Source of the DNA: Streptomyces capitiformicae
GTDB lineage: Bacteria > Actinomycetota > Actinomycetes > Streptomycetales > Streptomycetaceae
Assembly (NCBI RefSeq): GCF_002214185.1
Contig: NZ_CP022161.1
Coordinates: 4,897,767 to 4,961,766 of the forward strand
Length of the DNA: 64,000 bases
Direction of reading: 5' to 3'
The notes below the pieces were generated by a model, which saw only the letters and a list, made by a program, of their open reading frames with translations, made no database searches and was not told the DNA's origin. A program made the position numbers and the translations under genes. How positions within the stretch are numbered: the first letter of the stretch is position 1; each line of letters begins with the position of its first letter. Shown here piece after piece: positions 54,811 through 63,865 of this stretch.

Positions 54811-55092
54811 CTCGTTCTGCCACCCGGACAGCCTGGCGACACCGCGTCGTCCGGACCAGCATCCGAACGGCGCGTCACGTCACTACAGGGCAAACGTTGT
54901 CTGATGCGGCACTAGAAGCGACGCACCGCCGGTCACGAACTCCCGCCACGTGACGACCCATCAGCTCGCTACACTCAGAAACAGGCTCCTGACCAGCGGC
55001 GATAGCGAACTGCAACTGGAGTACCAAGGGGGGCGGAGAAGAGGGAGGAAACGTGGGCTGACGGCGCACTGTTCTTTCGTGCTGCCCCAGCC

Positions 55093-55725
55093 CTACATGG
55101 TTCGGTATGCCCGGAGAAAGGTCCGCACTCCCTCGACGATGAGTGGCCGGACGCGGGTGTCCTCCGCGGCATTCGCGGAACCGAGCCTGTCCAGCGCGAC
55201 GCCGAAGGTCAGCGCGATGAACTGGTCGGCCGCGAGTCGGGGGTCGGGGACGTCGAGCAGCCCGGCCGCGGCGAAGGCGGCGAACCGCTCGGCGATTGCC
55301 TCGTCGGGGGTGTCGGCCATGGAGTTGTAGCCCCGGTGCGGCAGGTGGCCGGATTCCGCCTGGACCAGACGTTGCAGCGTTGCGTACTCCGCCGAGCCGA
55401 GCATGTCGGTTGCGATGCGCATCGAGAACGTGACCAGGGCGTCCTCGAGGTCGGCGGCCTCGGTGCGATCGGTGAGGGTGTCGTCGAGGGTGCGCCGGAT
55501 CGTGGTGATCAGTGACTGGCCGACGGCGTCGACAACTGCTTGCAGCAGCGTCTGCTTGTCGCCGAAGTAGTCGTAGACCGTCCGCTTGGACACCTCGGCC
55601 CGGGCGGCGATCGCGTCGACGCTGGACCGGTCGAAGCCGTCGGCGAGGAACAGCTCCCGGGCCGCCGAGAGGATGGCGGCCCGCTTCCGCGCGGACCCCT
55701 CGCGCAGTGTCTTCGTGGTCGGCAT
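55093..55725 (-). CDS. TetR/AcrR family repressor
   Basis: 210 residues. The N-terminal TetR helix-turn-helix is clear: R-A-A-I-L-S-A-A-R-E-L-F-L-A-D-G-F, then S-S-V-D-A-I-A-A-R-A-E-V-S-K-R-T-V-Y-D-Y-F-G-D-K-Q-T-L. The C-terminal ligand domain resembles the AefR-like group. It is divergent from the MFS-monooxygenase pair and has a palindrome 19 nt upstream of its start, so it most likely represses itself and that operon until a toxic ligand binds. Confidence 0.93.
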   Translation of the reverse strand: MPTTKTLREGSARKRAAILSAARELFLADGFDRSSVDAIAARAEVSKRTVYDYFGDKQTLLQAVVDAVGQSLITTIRRTLDDTLTDRTEAADLEDALVTFSMRIATDMLGSAEYATLQRLVQAESGHLPHRGYNSMADTPDEAIAERFAAFAAAGLLDVPDPRLAADQFIALTFGVALDRLGSANAAEDTRVRPLIVEGVRTFLRAYRTM

Positions 55726-55743
55726 GGGTGCATCTTAACTGTT

Positions 55744-55766
55744 CTACACTGCACGGTGTAGTGTAG
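55744..55766. promoter_or_regulatory. TetR operator candidate
   Basis: CTACAC (55744-55749) and GTGTAG (55756-55761, repeated at 55761-55766) form an inverted repeat around TGCACG, with a second symmetry TACACT-N9-AGTGTA. Position between the divergent genes suits a TetR-type autoregulated operator. Confidence 0.7.
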
Positions 55767-56007
55767 TACTGGTTCGGCGCGGGCCGCACTCGTACACCTG
55801 CTTCGCCCGGCGGAGCCGCGCATGCGTCACCTCGGGTACCGCTTCGCCGGGTTCACCCCGCCGGACCACCTCGGACCTGTGCGCAAAGCACCATGCACAC
55901 CGCGCCCCGGGTGCATGGCCGCTGCATCCGCGCCGGGCCCGGCAAAGCGGCAGCGCTACGCGTACGGCCGGCCCTTCACTCGCCCGGTAATCACGGAAAG
56001 GACGTCC

Positions 56008-57405
56008 ATGACCGCAACTCTGGCTCCCCCGGTCCGCATCGGGAAGGCCGCTGTCGGTGCCCTCGGCATGCTCGCAGTCGCCACTGGTGCCTTGGAGTCG
56101 GTGGTGACGCCGACGCTCCCGCTCCTGCAACGCGAGCTGGATATGAGTCCAGCCGAAGGGGCGTTACTCAGCATCGTGCTCCTCATCACCGGCGCGCTGG
56201 TCACGCCAGTCGCAGGCAAGTTCGGCGACCGGCACGGCGGAAAACGAGTTCTGATCCGGCTGATGGCGGTGGTCTCGGCCGGTGGCCTGGTGTCCGCCCT
56301 GGCGCCGAACCTGCCTGTGCTGCTGCTCGGCCAGGTACTGCAGGGGGCGATGGTGGGAGCGCTGCCCCTGTCGTTCATCGTGGTGCGCAAACACCTCCCC
56401 GCGGGAGAGTCGAAGGTGGCCATCGGGGTGGTCAGCGGGTTGTTCGTGGGGGGCGGGATGGCGGGAACGCTGTCGGCCGGGCCCGTGGCGGAAGGGCTGT
56501 CCCGACACTGGATGTTCGCGCTGCCGACGATCGCGGTCATCGGGGCCACCATGCTGGTGAACAGGCTGATGCCGCATGATCCGCCGGGCCGGTCGGACGA
56601 CGCCGGGGTCGACTGGCCCGGCCTGCTTCTCTTGAGCGGGACGCTGGTCACGCTCATGCTCGTGCTCGCACTGGCGCCCGACATCGGCTCGCAGCCACTC
56701 GTGCTCGGCGCCCTCATCGTGGTTCTGGCCGCCTTCGTGACCGGATGGACAGCCGTTGAGCGTCGTGCGGCCTCGCCGATGGTCGATCTGCGCATGCTGG
56801 CACGGCCTGCGATCTGGAAGTCGTGCGTGCTGACGTTCGTGATGTGCGTCGGTACCTCGGTGGCGGTGTATCTCGTCCCGCAACTGTTCGCGGTGTCCGC
56901 CGGCGAGTACGGTTTCGGGGCCAGCGCCACCGAGATCGGCTTCTTCCTGCTGCCCGGCGCCGTGTCCGCGTCGCTGGCCGGGCCGATCAGTGGGATCGGG
57001 GCGCGGCGTTTCGGCTCGCGTGCCATGGTCATCGCCGGGATCGTCATCATGGCCGCCGCCCTGATCGCCCTGGCAGCCGTGCACACCGAGGTCTGGCACC
57101 TCGTCATCGGCAAGGTGATGATCTCGCTTGCCAACGGCCTGTGCGTTACGGCGATGGTGACCGGCACCGCCACTTCCGTCGATCAGAGTGACACAGGCAT
57201 CGCCACCAGCCTGGTCCTGGTGACTCGCGTGATCGGCTACGCCGTAGGTTCGCAGGTCGGTGGTGCGGTCCTCACCGCCGGGACCCCTTCCGGGTCGGAT
57301 GTCCCGGCCGAATCGGCCTTCGTCACCGGCTTCGTCATAGCCGGCGCCGTCACGGCGCTGTGCCTGCTTGTCGCCCGGACCATGAGCAAAGGAGTCAAGG
57401 AATGA
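56008..57405 (+). CDS. MFS transporter, drug-efflux type
   Basis: 465 residues; ATG 56008 after GGAAAGGA. About 14 hydrophobic helices. The loop 2-3 motif A-like segment is G-K-F-G-D-R-H-G-G-K-R, and helix 5 has G-x-x-x-G repeats (G-L-F-V-G-G-G-M-A-G-T-L-S-A-G-P). This fits the DHA2/EmrB-type exporters. Leu53 is TTA (56164-56166), so translation may need bldA tRNA. The stop overlaps the start of the monooxygenase gene. The 242-nt lead from 55766 holds no supported gene. Confidence 0.92.
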   Translation: MTATLAPPVRIGKAAVGALGMLAVATGALESVVTPTLPLLQRELDMSPAEGALLSIVLLITGALVTPVAGKFGDRHGGKRVLIRLMAVVSAGGLVSALAPNLPVLLLGQVLQGAMVGALPLSFIVVRKHLPAGESKVAIGVVSGLFVGGGMAGTLSAGPVAEGLSRHWMFALPTIAVIGATMLVNRLMPHDPPGRSDDAGVDWPGLLLLSGTLVTLMLVLALAPDIGSQPLVLGALIVVLAAFVTGWTAVERRAASPMVDLRMLARPAIWKSCVLTFVMCVGTSVAVYLVPQLFAVSAGEYGFGASATEIGFFLLPGAVSASLAGPISGIGARRFGSRAMVIAGIVIMAAALIALAAVHTEVWHLVIGKVMISLANGLCVTAMVTGTATSVDQSDTGIATSLVLVTRVIGYAVGSQVGGAVLTAGTPSGSDVPAESAFVTGFVIAGAVTALCLLVARTMSKGVKE

Positions 57406-58622
57406 CCCGCACTGATCTGTTGAGGGATGTCCGTACCACGCCGAGGCGCAAGGTCCTGATATCCGGGGCCGGCGTCGCGGGGCCCGCCCTCGCGTTCTGG
57501 CTGAACCGCTACGGATTCGCGGTCACGGTAGTCGAGAAGGCGGGCACACTTCGTGACGGTGGTTACCCCATCGACGTGCGCGGCACCGCACTCGAGGTCG
57601 TCCGGAGGATGGGAATCCTGCCGCGACTGCAGGACGCGCACATCGACCTGCGCCGGCTGACCTTCCTCGACAGGGACGGCAGCGAGGTGGCCTCGGTCAA
57701 CCCGCACACCGTCACCGGCGGTGTCGCGGGACGGGACCTGGAGGTGCGGCGCGGGGATCTGACTCGCGCTCTCTACACGGCGGTCCGTGACGACGTGGAG
57801 TTCTTGTTCAACGACTCCATCGACACCTTCGACCAGTCCGGCCACGGGGTCGACGTCACCTTCCACGGGGGCGGCAGGCGTACGTTCGACATGGTGTTCG
57901 GTGCGGACGGTCTGCACTCACGCACCCGCGAGTTCCTGTTCGGCCCCGAAAAACAGTTCCACCGGTACCTCGGCTACTGCTTCGCCGTGTTCACCATGCG
58001 CAACACCTTCGGGCTCTCCCACGAGACCGTGATGTGGACCACCCCGGGCAGAGCCGCGGCACTCTACGCCGTAGGGGACAACGACGAAGTGCACGCCTTC
58101 CTGAACTTCGCCCACCCGGAACCGCCGTTCGACGAGTTCCGGAACCCCAAAGCCCAACGGGACCTGGTCGCCGCGGTCTTCGCCGACGCGGGATGGGAGG
58201 TCCCGGGCATGCTTGCCGCCATGCGCGACGCGGACGACCTGTTCTTCGACGGGGTCAGCCAGATCCGCATGCCCCGCTGGTCCAGCGGCAGGGTCGCGCT
58301 GGTGGGCGACGCCGCGTACGCGCCCTCGTTCCTTACCGGACAGGGCACCAGCCTCGCGCTCGTCGGCGCGTACATGCTCGCCGGTTGCCTGGCCGACCGG
58401 GACCACGCCGCGGGCTTCGCCGCCTACGAGCACAGCACCCGTGAGGTTGTGACCGTGAACCAGGAACAGGTCGGCGAAGGCGACGCCACACTCTTCCCCA
58501 CCACCGCCCGGGCGCTGGAGCAGCGCAACGACATGCTGCGCAGTCTCAGCACCATGCCCTCCGCGGAGGGACGACCGGCCCACTCGGCCCTCACCCTGCC
58601 CGACTTCATGCCCATGACGTGA
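57402..58622 (+). CDS. FAD-dependent monooxygenase
   Basis: 406 residues; ATG overlaps the MFS stop (ATGA), with GGAG/AAGGA upstream. FAD motifs are intact: I-S-G-A-G-V-A-G-P-A-L-A near residue 22, V-E-K at the ribose position, G-A-D-G-L-H-S-R (DG motif), and V-G-D-A-A-Y-A-P-S (GD motif). This group hydroxylates aromatic or polyketide-like compounds with NAD(P)H and O2, and includes tetracycline-type and rifampicin-type inactivators. With a coupled exporter and TetR, it probably detoxifies or tailors one compound. Confidence 0.92.
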   Translation: MTRTDLLRDVRTTPRRKVLISGAGVAGPALAFWLNRYGFAVTVVEKAGTLRDGGYPIDVRGTALEVVRRMGILPRLQDAHIDLRRLTFLDRDGSEVASVNPHTVTGGVAGRDLEVRRGDLTRALYTAVRDDVEFLFNDSIDTFDQSGHGVDVTFHGGGRRTFDMVFGADGLHSRTREFLFGPEKQFHRYLGYCFAVFTMRNTFGLSHETVMWTTPGRAAALYAVGDNDEVHAFLNFAHPEPPFDEFRNPKAQRDLVAAVFADAGWEVPGMLAAMRDADDLFFDGVSQIRMPRWSSGRVALVGDAAYAPSFLTGQGTSLALVGAYMLAGCLADRDHAAGFAAYEHSTREVVTVNQEQVGEGDATLFPTTARALEQRNDMLRSLSTMPSAEGRPAHSALTLPDFMPMT

Positions 58623-58894
58623 GCCCGGGCAGCGCGCCGGTGACGGTGGGTGCGCTGATCGCGGAGCGCTACTGCTCCAGGCCGGCCGACTGGGCGCTCT
58701 GGAACCACAATTCAGCGGAGATGGGACGGTCTCGACGGTCCGCCTCCACTCCTTCTTGAAGTATCCGCCGGATGCCCAGCTCCGGCCCGACTCGGACAAG
58801 GTCTTGTCCGGCGACCGGCCGACGATGACCACCTGCTGTTGAAGCGCACCCGGTCTGGCGTGACCGATGTGACGATTCGGCCGTTCGGAAGGGT

Positions 58895-59300
58895 GTGTGT
58901 ACTCGGCTGCGGATCGTGGACGACGACTTGTGGGCACTGCTCGAGCCGCTGCCGCCGCCCTGGCCCCAGAGAAGGCGCCGGGCCCGCAGCCGGTGCCGGA
59001 CCGGCTGTGTCTGCAGGGGGCATCCCGTACGTGCTCCACAACGACATAGCCTGGCAACTTCTGCCCTTGGAGCTGGGCTTCGGCTCCGGACAGACCTGCT
59101 GGCGGCGCCTGGACCGCTGGCAGCAGGGCGGAGTCTTCGACCAGCTGCACCATCGCATCCTGCTCGCCGACCTCAACGCGGCCGGCGAACTCGACTGGTC
59201 CCGCGCGTGCGTGGACGGCTCCCACAACCGGCACGTCATTCCCGGGCGCCGGGGCCCGGTGGGCCCACTGCCGCAGCCGTGGTGGTGCAGGCAGTAGGCC
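58895..59300 (+). pseudogene. IS5-type transposase fragment
   Basis: First frame: R-I-V-D-D-D-L-W-A-L-L-E-P-L. After a frameshift near 58985: G-I-P-Y-V-L-H-N-D-I-A-W-Q-L-L-P-L-E-L-G-F-G-S-G-Q-T-C-W-R-R-L and D-G-S-H (first DDE Asp). The rest is lost, apart from an E-V-E-W-T-F-N-V-L-K-G-F piece at about 59340-59390. 58623-58894 has no gene. Confidence 0.75.
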
Positions 59301-59422
59301 CGCTGGTTCCGGCCGGGAACGGGATCCGTACGCGCGCAGGAACGAAGTGGAGTGGACCTTCAATGTCCTCAAGGGCTTCGGAGCCGTAGCTATGGCTGCG
59401 GGCTCAACTCACAGGACAGTCC

Positions 59423-59938
59423 CTAGTACAGGGCTTCGCCCATCGGGGAGCTGTCGCCGATGACATAGGCGCGGATCGCCGCGAGGTACGCGTCGCGGGC
59501 GACCCGGCCGTCGCCATCGATGTCCAGTGTGTTGAAGGCGGCCTCGGCGTTGTCGGCCGGATTGTTCAGCGCGGTGCGCAGGGTGGTGAACTCGGCCCGG
59601 TCCAGGGCGCCGTCGCCGTCGGTGTCGACGAGGTCGAACAGCGAGCCGAGTGCGAACCGGCAGACGTTGTCGAACTTGTCGGCGTCCACCCATGCGTCGT
59701 ACTCGTCGAAGGTCAGCCGGCCGTCTGCGTTGGCGTCCATCACCTCCCAAGCCTTGAGCCCTTCGGCACGGGCGGTGACGACGAGCGGGTCGTCCTCCGT
59801 GCGCCCCGTCGCCTGGACCACCCGTTCGATGCGGGAGAGGTAGTCATGTGCCGTGATGACGCCGTCCCCGTCCGCGTCCATCGTGGCGAAGACGCGCCTT
59901 GTGGGAGTGGCGGCGGCTTTGGTGGTCGTACGGTCCAC
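59423..59938 (-). CDS. Four EF-hand calcium-binding protein (calerythrin-like)
   Basis: 171 residues from GTG 59938, AGGAGG 7 nt upstream. Four EF-hand loops are visible: D-A-D-G-D-G-V-I-T-A-H-D (21-32), D-A-N-A-D-G-R-L-T-F-D-E (68-79), D-T-D-G-D-G-A-L-D-R-A-E (105-116), D-I-D-G-D-G-R-V-A-R-D-A (139-150). Loops 1 and 4 end in Asp or Ala rather than Glu at position 12, so affinities may differ. No signal peptide: an intracellular Ca2+ buffer or sensor like calerythrin and Streptomyces CabB-type proteins. Confidence 0.9.
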   Translation of the reverse strand: MDRTTTKAAATPTRRVFATMDADGDGVITAHDYLSRIERVVQATGRTEDDPLVVTARAEGLKAWEVMDANADGRLTFDEYDAWVDADKFDNVCRFALGSLFDLVDTDGDGALDRAEFTTLRTALNNPADNAEAAFNTLDIDGDGRVARDAYLAAIRAYVIGDSSPMGEALY

Positions 59939-60162
59939 TCGGTTTCCTCCTGCTGGCTTCAGCTCGACGAGGACTCGTCCTGCCCTTCCTGCCCGTGCGT
60001 GCTTCGCGTCTCACGCGGCCGTGGCAACGGGCGGGAGCGGTGGAGCATGAGGGTGCGCGCCCGGGCGGGTGCGCGCGGGAGGCGTACTTCAAGCCGCCTG
60101 GGTGGCGGCTGGGGGCAGGGGTAGGCAAGGGGCGGTAGCGGTGCGGACGTGTTGGAGGGTGA

Positions 60163-60699
60163 GTGTTCGGAATGCGTGGCACGGCAGTGACGTTGGGGTC
60201 CCTGGCATTGCTGTTCTCGTCATTGGTATGGGCGCCGGCTGGTCAGGCCTGGGCCGGTGGGGACGGGGCCGTCACCTGCACGGGCAATTCCAAGAGCCGG
60301 TACGACCCACCGCTCACCCTCCTGCCCCGGCCGACCCGCAACCACGCGGACGTGCGGTATACGTGCAGCGTCGGACCCGGCCGCACCGTCGCAGCCACCA
60401 GCTCCTTCGACTCCTCCCCGGCCTTGGCATCCTGTGCTTCGGTGTCCAGGGGAGGCGGCGTGGAAACCGTCCGGTACGCCGACGGCGGACGGTCCGTGAT
60501 CGCCATCGACACTGCCACTACGGCCCGTGTCGCGGGCGTTCTGGTCGTCCTGCAATCGGGCCGGGTCACCGAAGGGCGCGGCGCCGGCCATCATGTACGG
60601 CGAACCGTGGCCGCCCTGCCTCAGCAACTGCTCACGGACTGTCTTACGTCTGGTCTCCAAGGCAGCGAGAGCTCCGTTCAGCTGGAGATCCTGCCGTAA
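60163..60699 (+). CDS. Secreted hypothetical protein
   Basis: 178 residues from GTG 60163 (GGAGGG at 60154-60159); ATG 60172 is an alternative with looser spacing. Signal peptide (V-T-L-G-S-L-A-L-L-F-S-S-L-V-W-A-P-A-G-Q-A-W-A). Mature part has four Cys (V-T-C-T-G, Y-T-C-S-V, A-S-C-A-S, T-D-C-L-T), likely two disulphides, and a central strand-rich domain. Family not recognised. Confidence 0.75.
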   Translation: MFGMRGTAVTLGSLALLFSSLVWAPAGQAWAGGDGAVTCTGNSKSRYDPPLTLLPRPTRNHADVRYTCSVGPGRTVAATSSFDSSPALASCASVSRGGGVETVRYADGGRSVIAIDTATTARVAGVLVVLQSGRVTEGRGAGHHVRRTVAALPQQLLTDCLTSGLQGSESSVQLEILP

Positions 60700-60892
60700 C
60701 GCCAACCGCCCGCGCGTTCCACCAGACACGCCCTGGTGACAATGCCGTTGACTTACGGGTCTGGCGGAGGCAGGACGGCGCCGATGACCTGCAGCATTTC
60801 GCCGGGGCGTCGCAGCGGTTGGGGTGGTCGTGGCCGGTCGGGGGTGCCAGGACAGGAAGCGGGACATCTTTCCTGATCACCAGGGACGGGTC

Positions 60893-61206
60893 CTATAACC
60901 GTCTGGCCCGCTTCCGCACCTGGCAGCGCAGGATCTCCTGGAACCGCTGGTCAAGGCTGTCCTCGCGCCACAGGGTGAAGTAGTGGAAAACCGCCGACCA
61001 GGCCGAGAAGTCGTGTGGCAGGAGCCGCCACTGACAGCCCGTCCGGTTCCGGTACAGCAGCGCGTTCACAAGCTCGCGCAGGTCGCAGGAGCCCGGCTCC
61101 CGGTGGCCGACCGCGCCACCCGCTCCTGCTTCCAGATGGTGACCAGAGGTTCAGTCAACGCCCACCGCTCGCCGATCAAGTTGGTTGCGTACGGCATCCG
61201 TTCCAT
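60893..61206 (-). pseudogene. IS5-family transposase N-terminal fragment
   Basis: From ATG 61206: I-G-E-R-W-A-L-T-E-P-L-V. After a frameshift near 61090: C-D-L-R-E-L-V-N-A-L-L-Y-R-N-R-T-G-C-Q-W-R-L-L-P-H-D-F, typical of IS5 DUF4096 domains, then stop at 60893-60895. No catalytic domain. 60700-60892 and 61207-61342 show no gene. Confidence 0.78.
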
Positions 61207-61342
61207 ACCCGCGACCCCATCCTGCACACGACATGACACGAGGACGGAACCGTCCCATCGCCCACGAACGGGCGACACGACATCGTCAGGACCGGACATA
61301 ACACCCTTTCAAACGTCCTCAGTCTCCCCTCCGTAAGGTCAA

Positions 61343-61371
61343 GGAACCATCACCCACACCTGTTAGGTTCC
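61343..61371. promoter_or_regulatory. Inverted repeat upstream of the TSP3-repeat gene
   Basis: GGAACC (61343-61348) and GGTTCC (61366-61371) with 17-nt spacer, 77 nt before the start at 61448. Could be an operator; the left half alone also resembles an ECF -35. Confidence 0.4.
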
Positions 61372-61447
61372 CCGTTCGACTGGCGAAGAGCCGTGAAACG
61401 GGGGCTACTTCGCGACGCCATGTAGGTCTCCATACGTGGGAGGCACA

Positions 61448-63865
61448 ATGAACAGACGCGTCACGATGCCACTCAGTGCCTTGTTACTCCTGCTCGGATC
61501 TGCGGCGCCCGCCGTCGCAGGCAACGACGACAACAGCTCCGCTCCCGGGAAGACGATCTACGTGGACGACACGGTCGACGTGTCCTACCGGCAGCTCGCG
61601 GCGGACGATCCGCAGTGGAACAAGGTGCCCCGGAAGTTCCGCGACAAGGTGCGGGAGGGCTCCTACATCGCGCAGCTGCAGATCAAGAACGTCTCCAAGC
61701 ACGACATCAACGGCTGGTCGCTGTCGTTCGAGTCACCGGACAGGATCACGGCGACCGAGTCGGCGAAGCTGGACGCCCGGCAGGGCATGCGCACGACGAT
61801 CCAGAACGACCCGGCGGACAAGCTGATCGAGCCGGGCACGACCTCGACCCTCTGGTATCGCGCGCAGGACGGAAAGACGGCGGCGCACACGCCCGCGTGG
61901 GCGACCTTCGCGAAGGGCGGGGCGCGGCCGACGACGGACACCGACGGCGACGGACTCCCGGACGACATGGAGCAGCGCGCCAAGCTCGACCCGTCAAGCC
62001 AGGACACGGACCGTGACGGTCTGTCCGACTTCCTCGAACTCGGCACCGGCAGCAGTCCGTTGAAGCCGGACAGCGACGGTGACGGGGTCCAGGACAGCAG
62101 GGAGGACCCGGACGGCGACAAGGTGCCGAATCAGCGCGAGGTACAGTTCAAGACCGCACTCGCGCGGGCGGACACCGACGGCGACGGACTGGCCGACGGA
62201 AAAGAGCTGGCCCGGCACACGAGTCCGGCCAAGCCCGACACCGACGGCGACGGCGTGGACGACGGCCAGGAGACGCGGATCGGGTCGGACCCGCGTGCCG
62301 CTGAGTCCGCCTTCGACGTGACGCGGTCCGTGAACGGCGGCGCCACCACGGCCTCGGCCACGATCAAGGGTCTCAGCCCTCAGCAGGTGTCGACGTTCCG
62401 GATCACCGAGCTTCCGGCCGACCAGCGGCAGTTCCCGACATCCACTCCGGGTTACGTGGGCCACGGCTACGAGTTCGCGGTCGACAGCCGATTCGACCAG
62501 GCGAAGATCTCCTTCAGGGTCGACCCGAAGCAGGCGGGCCCGGACGTCAAGCCCGCCGTCTACCGCTACGACGACAAGTCCCAGCGGCTGGTCAAGCTCG
62601 CGGGCCAGCGGGTCGACGGCGACACGATCACGGCCACGACCGGGAGCCTCTCCAAGTACGTCGTGCTCGACAGCCGCGTCTTCGACCAGGTGTGGGATCA
62701 GACCCTCCGCAAGGGTTCCGCCGAGGCGCCGGACCTGTCGAAGGACACCGACAACGACGGGGTCAGCGACTACTACGAGAACGAGATCCGGGACGGGAAC
62801 CTCCTCCAGGGCAACGGTGTGCCCGTCGGCGCGATGGACCCCAAGAACCCGGACACGGACGGCGACTCGCTCAAGGACGGCAAGGAGGTCCAGATCGTCA
62901 CGGACGAGCTGTCCGGGACGAAGGAGTTGGTCTACGCCAAGCTGACCTCGAATCCGCTGAAGCAGGACACCGACGGCGACGGCACCCGGGACAGCGCCGA
63001 CCAGCAGCCGCTCGTCTCCGACCCGACGGACATGCTGATCCACCAGTCCCAGAACCGGGAGGGCCGGCGCAAGGAGCCCGACCCCGACAACTTCCCGGTC
63101 CCGCCGAGCCGGCAGGTGGCGGACGATCTTACGTTCAACGACTACACATACGACGAGCTGACCGATCTGAGCTGGCAGTTCTGGGTCGCCTCGTTCACGC
63201 CCGAGTTCCTGATGTGGGCCGAGTTCAACGACATCATGAACATCGGCAAGCTCGGCGCGGACGCCGACAACCAGCAGGCGGTGGACGACCTGCGGAACGC
63301 CTTCCGCTACGGCCACAACGGGCAGAGCGCGGGCACCGTCACCGTGGACGACAACTACGACCCCGCCAAGTACCTCCAGGTCGGCTCCGGCAGCGCCCTG
63401 TCCCGGGCAGTCGCGGCATCACCGCAGGAGCAGAGCTACATCGAGAAGGCCAAGGGGATCATCCTCCAGTCCATCACGGAGAACCGGGGCGGAACGGCGC
63501 AGTTCCAGGTCCAGGACGACCTGAACGAGAACCTGCTGTACCAGCTGTTCAAGAACAGCGGCCTGCAGTACCCGGTGTACGACTTCTCCGTCGGCGACGC
63601 CAACCAGCGTGCCCTCTCCATCGCCATCCATCAGTTCCACGGGCACACGATCCGGCTGAAGGACTACAAGGTCACCGGAAACACGTTCTCCGGAACCCTG
63701 GTCTTCCACTCATACGACCACTTCGGGCTCGACCCCGACGACGAGATCACCAACTACGGTTTCATCGACTGGTTTACACTCCAGCACTATGACCGGTTCG
63801 ACGGGAAGTACCCCCCGGCGATCGCGGTGGCGGACGTCGAAGTACCCATCAGTGGTTCGTTCTGA
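61448..63865 (+). CDS. Large secreted protein: TSP3 calcium repeats plus toxin-like C-terminus
   Basis: 805 residues, ATG 61448 after GGGAGG. Signal peptide (L-S-A-L-L-L-L-L-G-S-A-A-P-A-V-A-G; Leu13 is TTA, 61484-61486). Residues ~40-150 look like a CBM2-type beta-sandwich (I-N-G-W-S-L-S-F). Residues ~160-285 hold thrombospondin type 3 repeats (D-T-D-G-D-G-L-P-D, D-S-D-G-D-G-V-Q-D, D-T-D-G-D-G-V-D-D), then a beta domain, a second TSP3 cluster (~425-525), and a ~270-residue C-terminal domain rich in aromatic residues (L-T-D-L-S-W-Q-F-W-V-A-S-F-T; H-S-Y-D-H-F-G-L-D-P-D-D-E; F-I-D-W-F-T-L-Q-H-Y-D). That end resembles DUF3289 domains known from polymorphic-toxin and T6SS contexts, from memory. 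An overlapping small membrane protein follows. Confidence 0.78.
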   Translation: MNRRVTMPLSALLLLLGSAAPAVAGNDDNSSAPGKTIYVDDTVDVSYRQLAADDPQWNKVPRKFRDKVREGSYIAQLQIKNVSKHDINGWSLSFESPDRITATESAKLDARQGMRTTIQNDPADKLIEPGTTSTLWYRAQDGKTAAHTPAWATFAKGGARPTTDTDGDGLPDDMEQRAKLDPSSQDTDRDGLSDFLELGTGSSPLKPDSDGDGVQDSREDPDGDKVPNQREVQFKTALARADTDGDGLADGKELARHTSPAKPDTDGDGVDDGQETRIGSDPRAAESAFDVTRSVNGGATTASATIKGLSPQQVSTFRITELPADQRQFPTSTPGYVGHGYEFAVDSRFDQAKISFRVDPKQAGPDVKPAVYRYDDKSQRLVKLAGQRVDGDTITATTGSLSKYVVLDSRVFDQVWDQTLRKGSAEAPDLSKDTDNDGVSDYYENEIRDGNLLQGNGVPVGAMDPKNPDTDGDSLKDGKEVQIVTDELSGTKELVYAKLTSNPLKQDTDGDGTRDSADQQPLVSDPTDMLIHQSQNREGRRKEPDPDNFPVPPSRQVADDLTFNDYTYDELTDLSWQFWVASFTPEFLMWAEFNDIMNIGKLGADADNQQAVDDLRNAFRYGHNGQSAGTVTVDDNYDPAKYLQVGSGSALSRAVAASPQEQSYIEKAKGIILQSITENRGGTAQFQVQDDLNENLLYQLFKNSGLQYPVYDFSVGDANQRALSIAIHQFHGHTIRLKDYKVTGNTFSGTLVFHSYDHFGLDPDDEITNYGFIDWFTLQHYDRFDGKYPPAIAVADVEVPISGSF

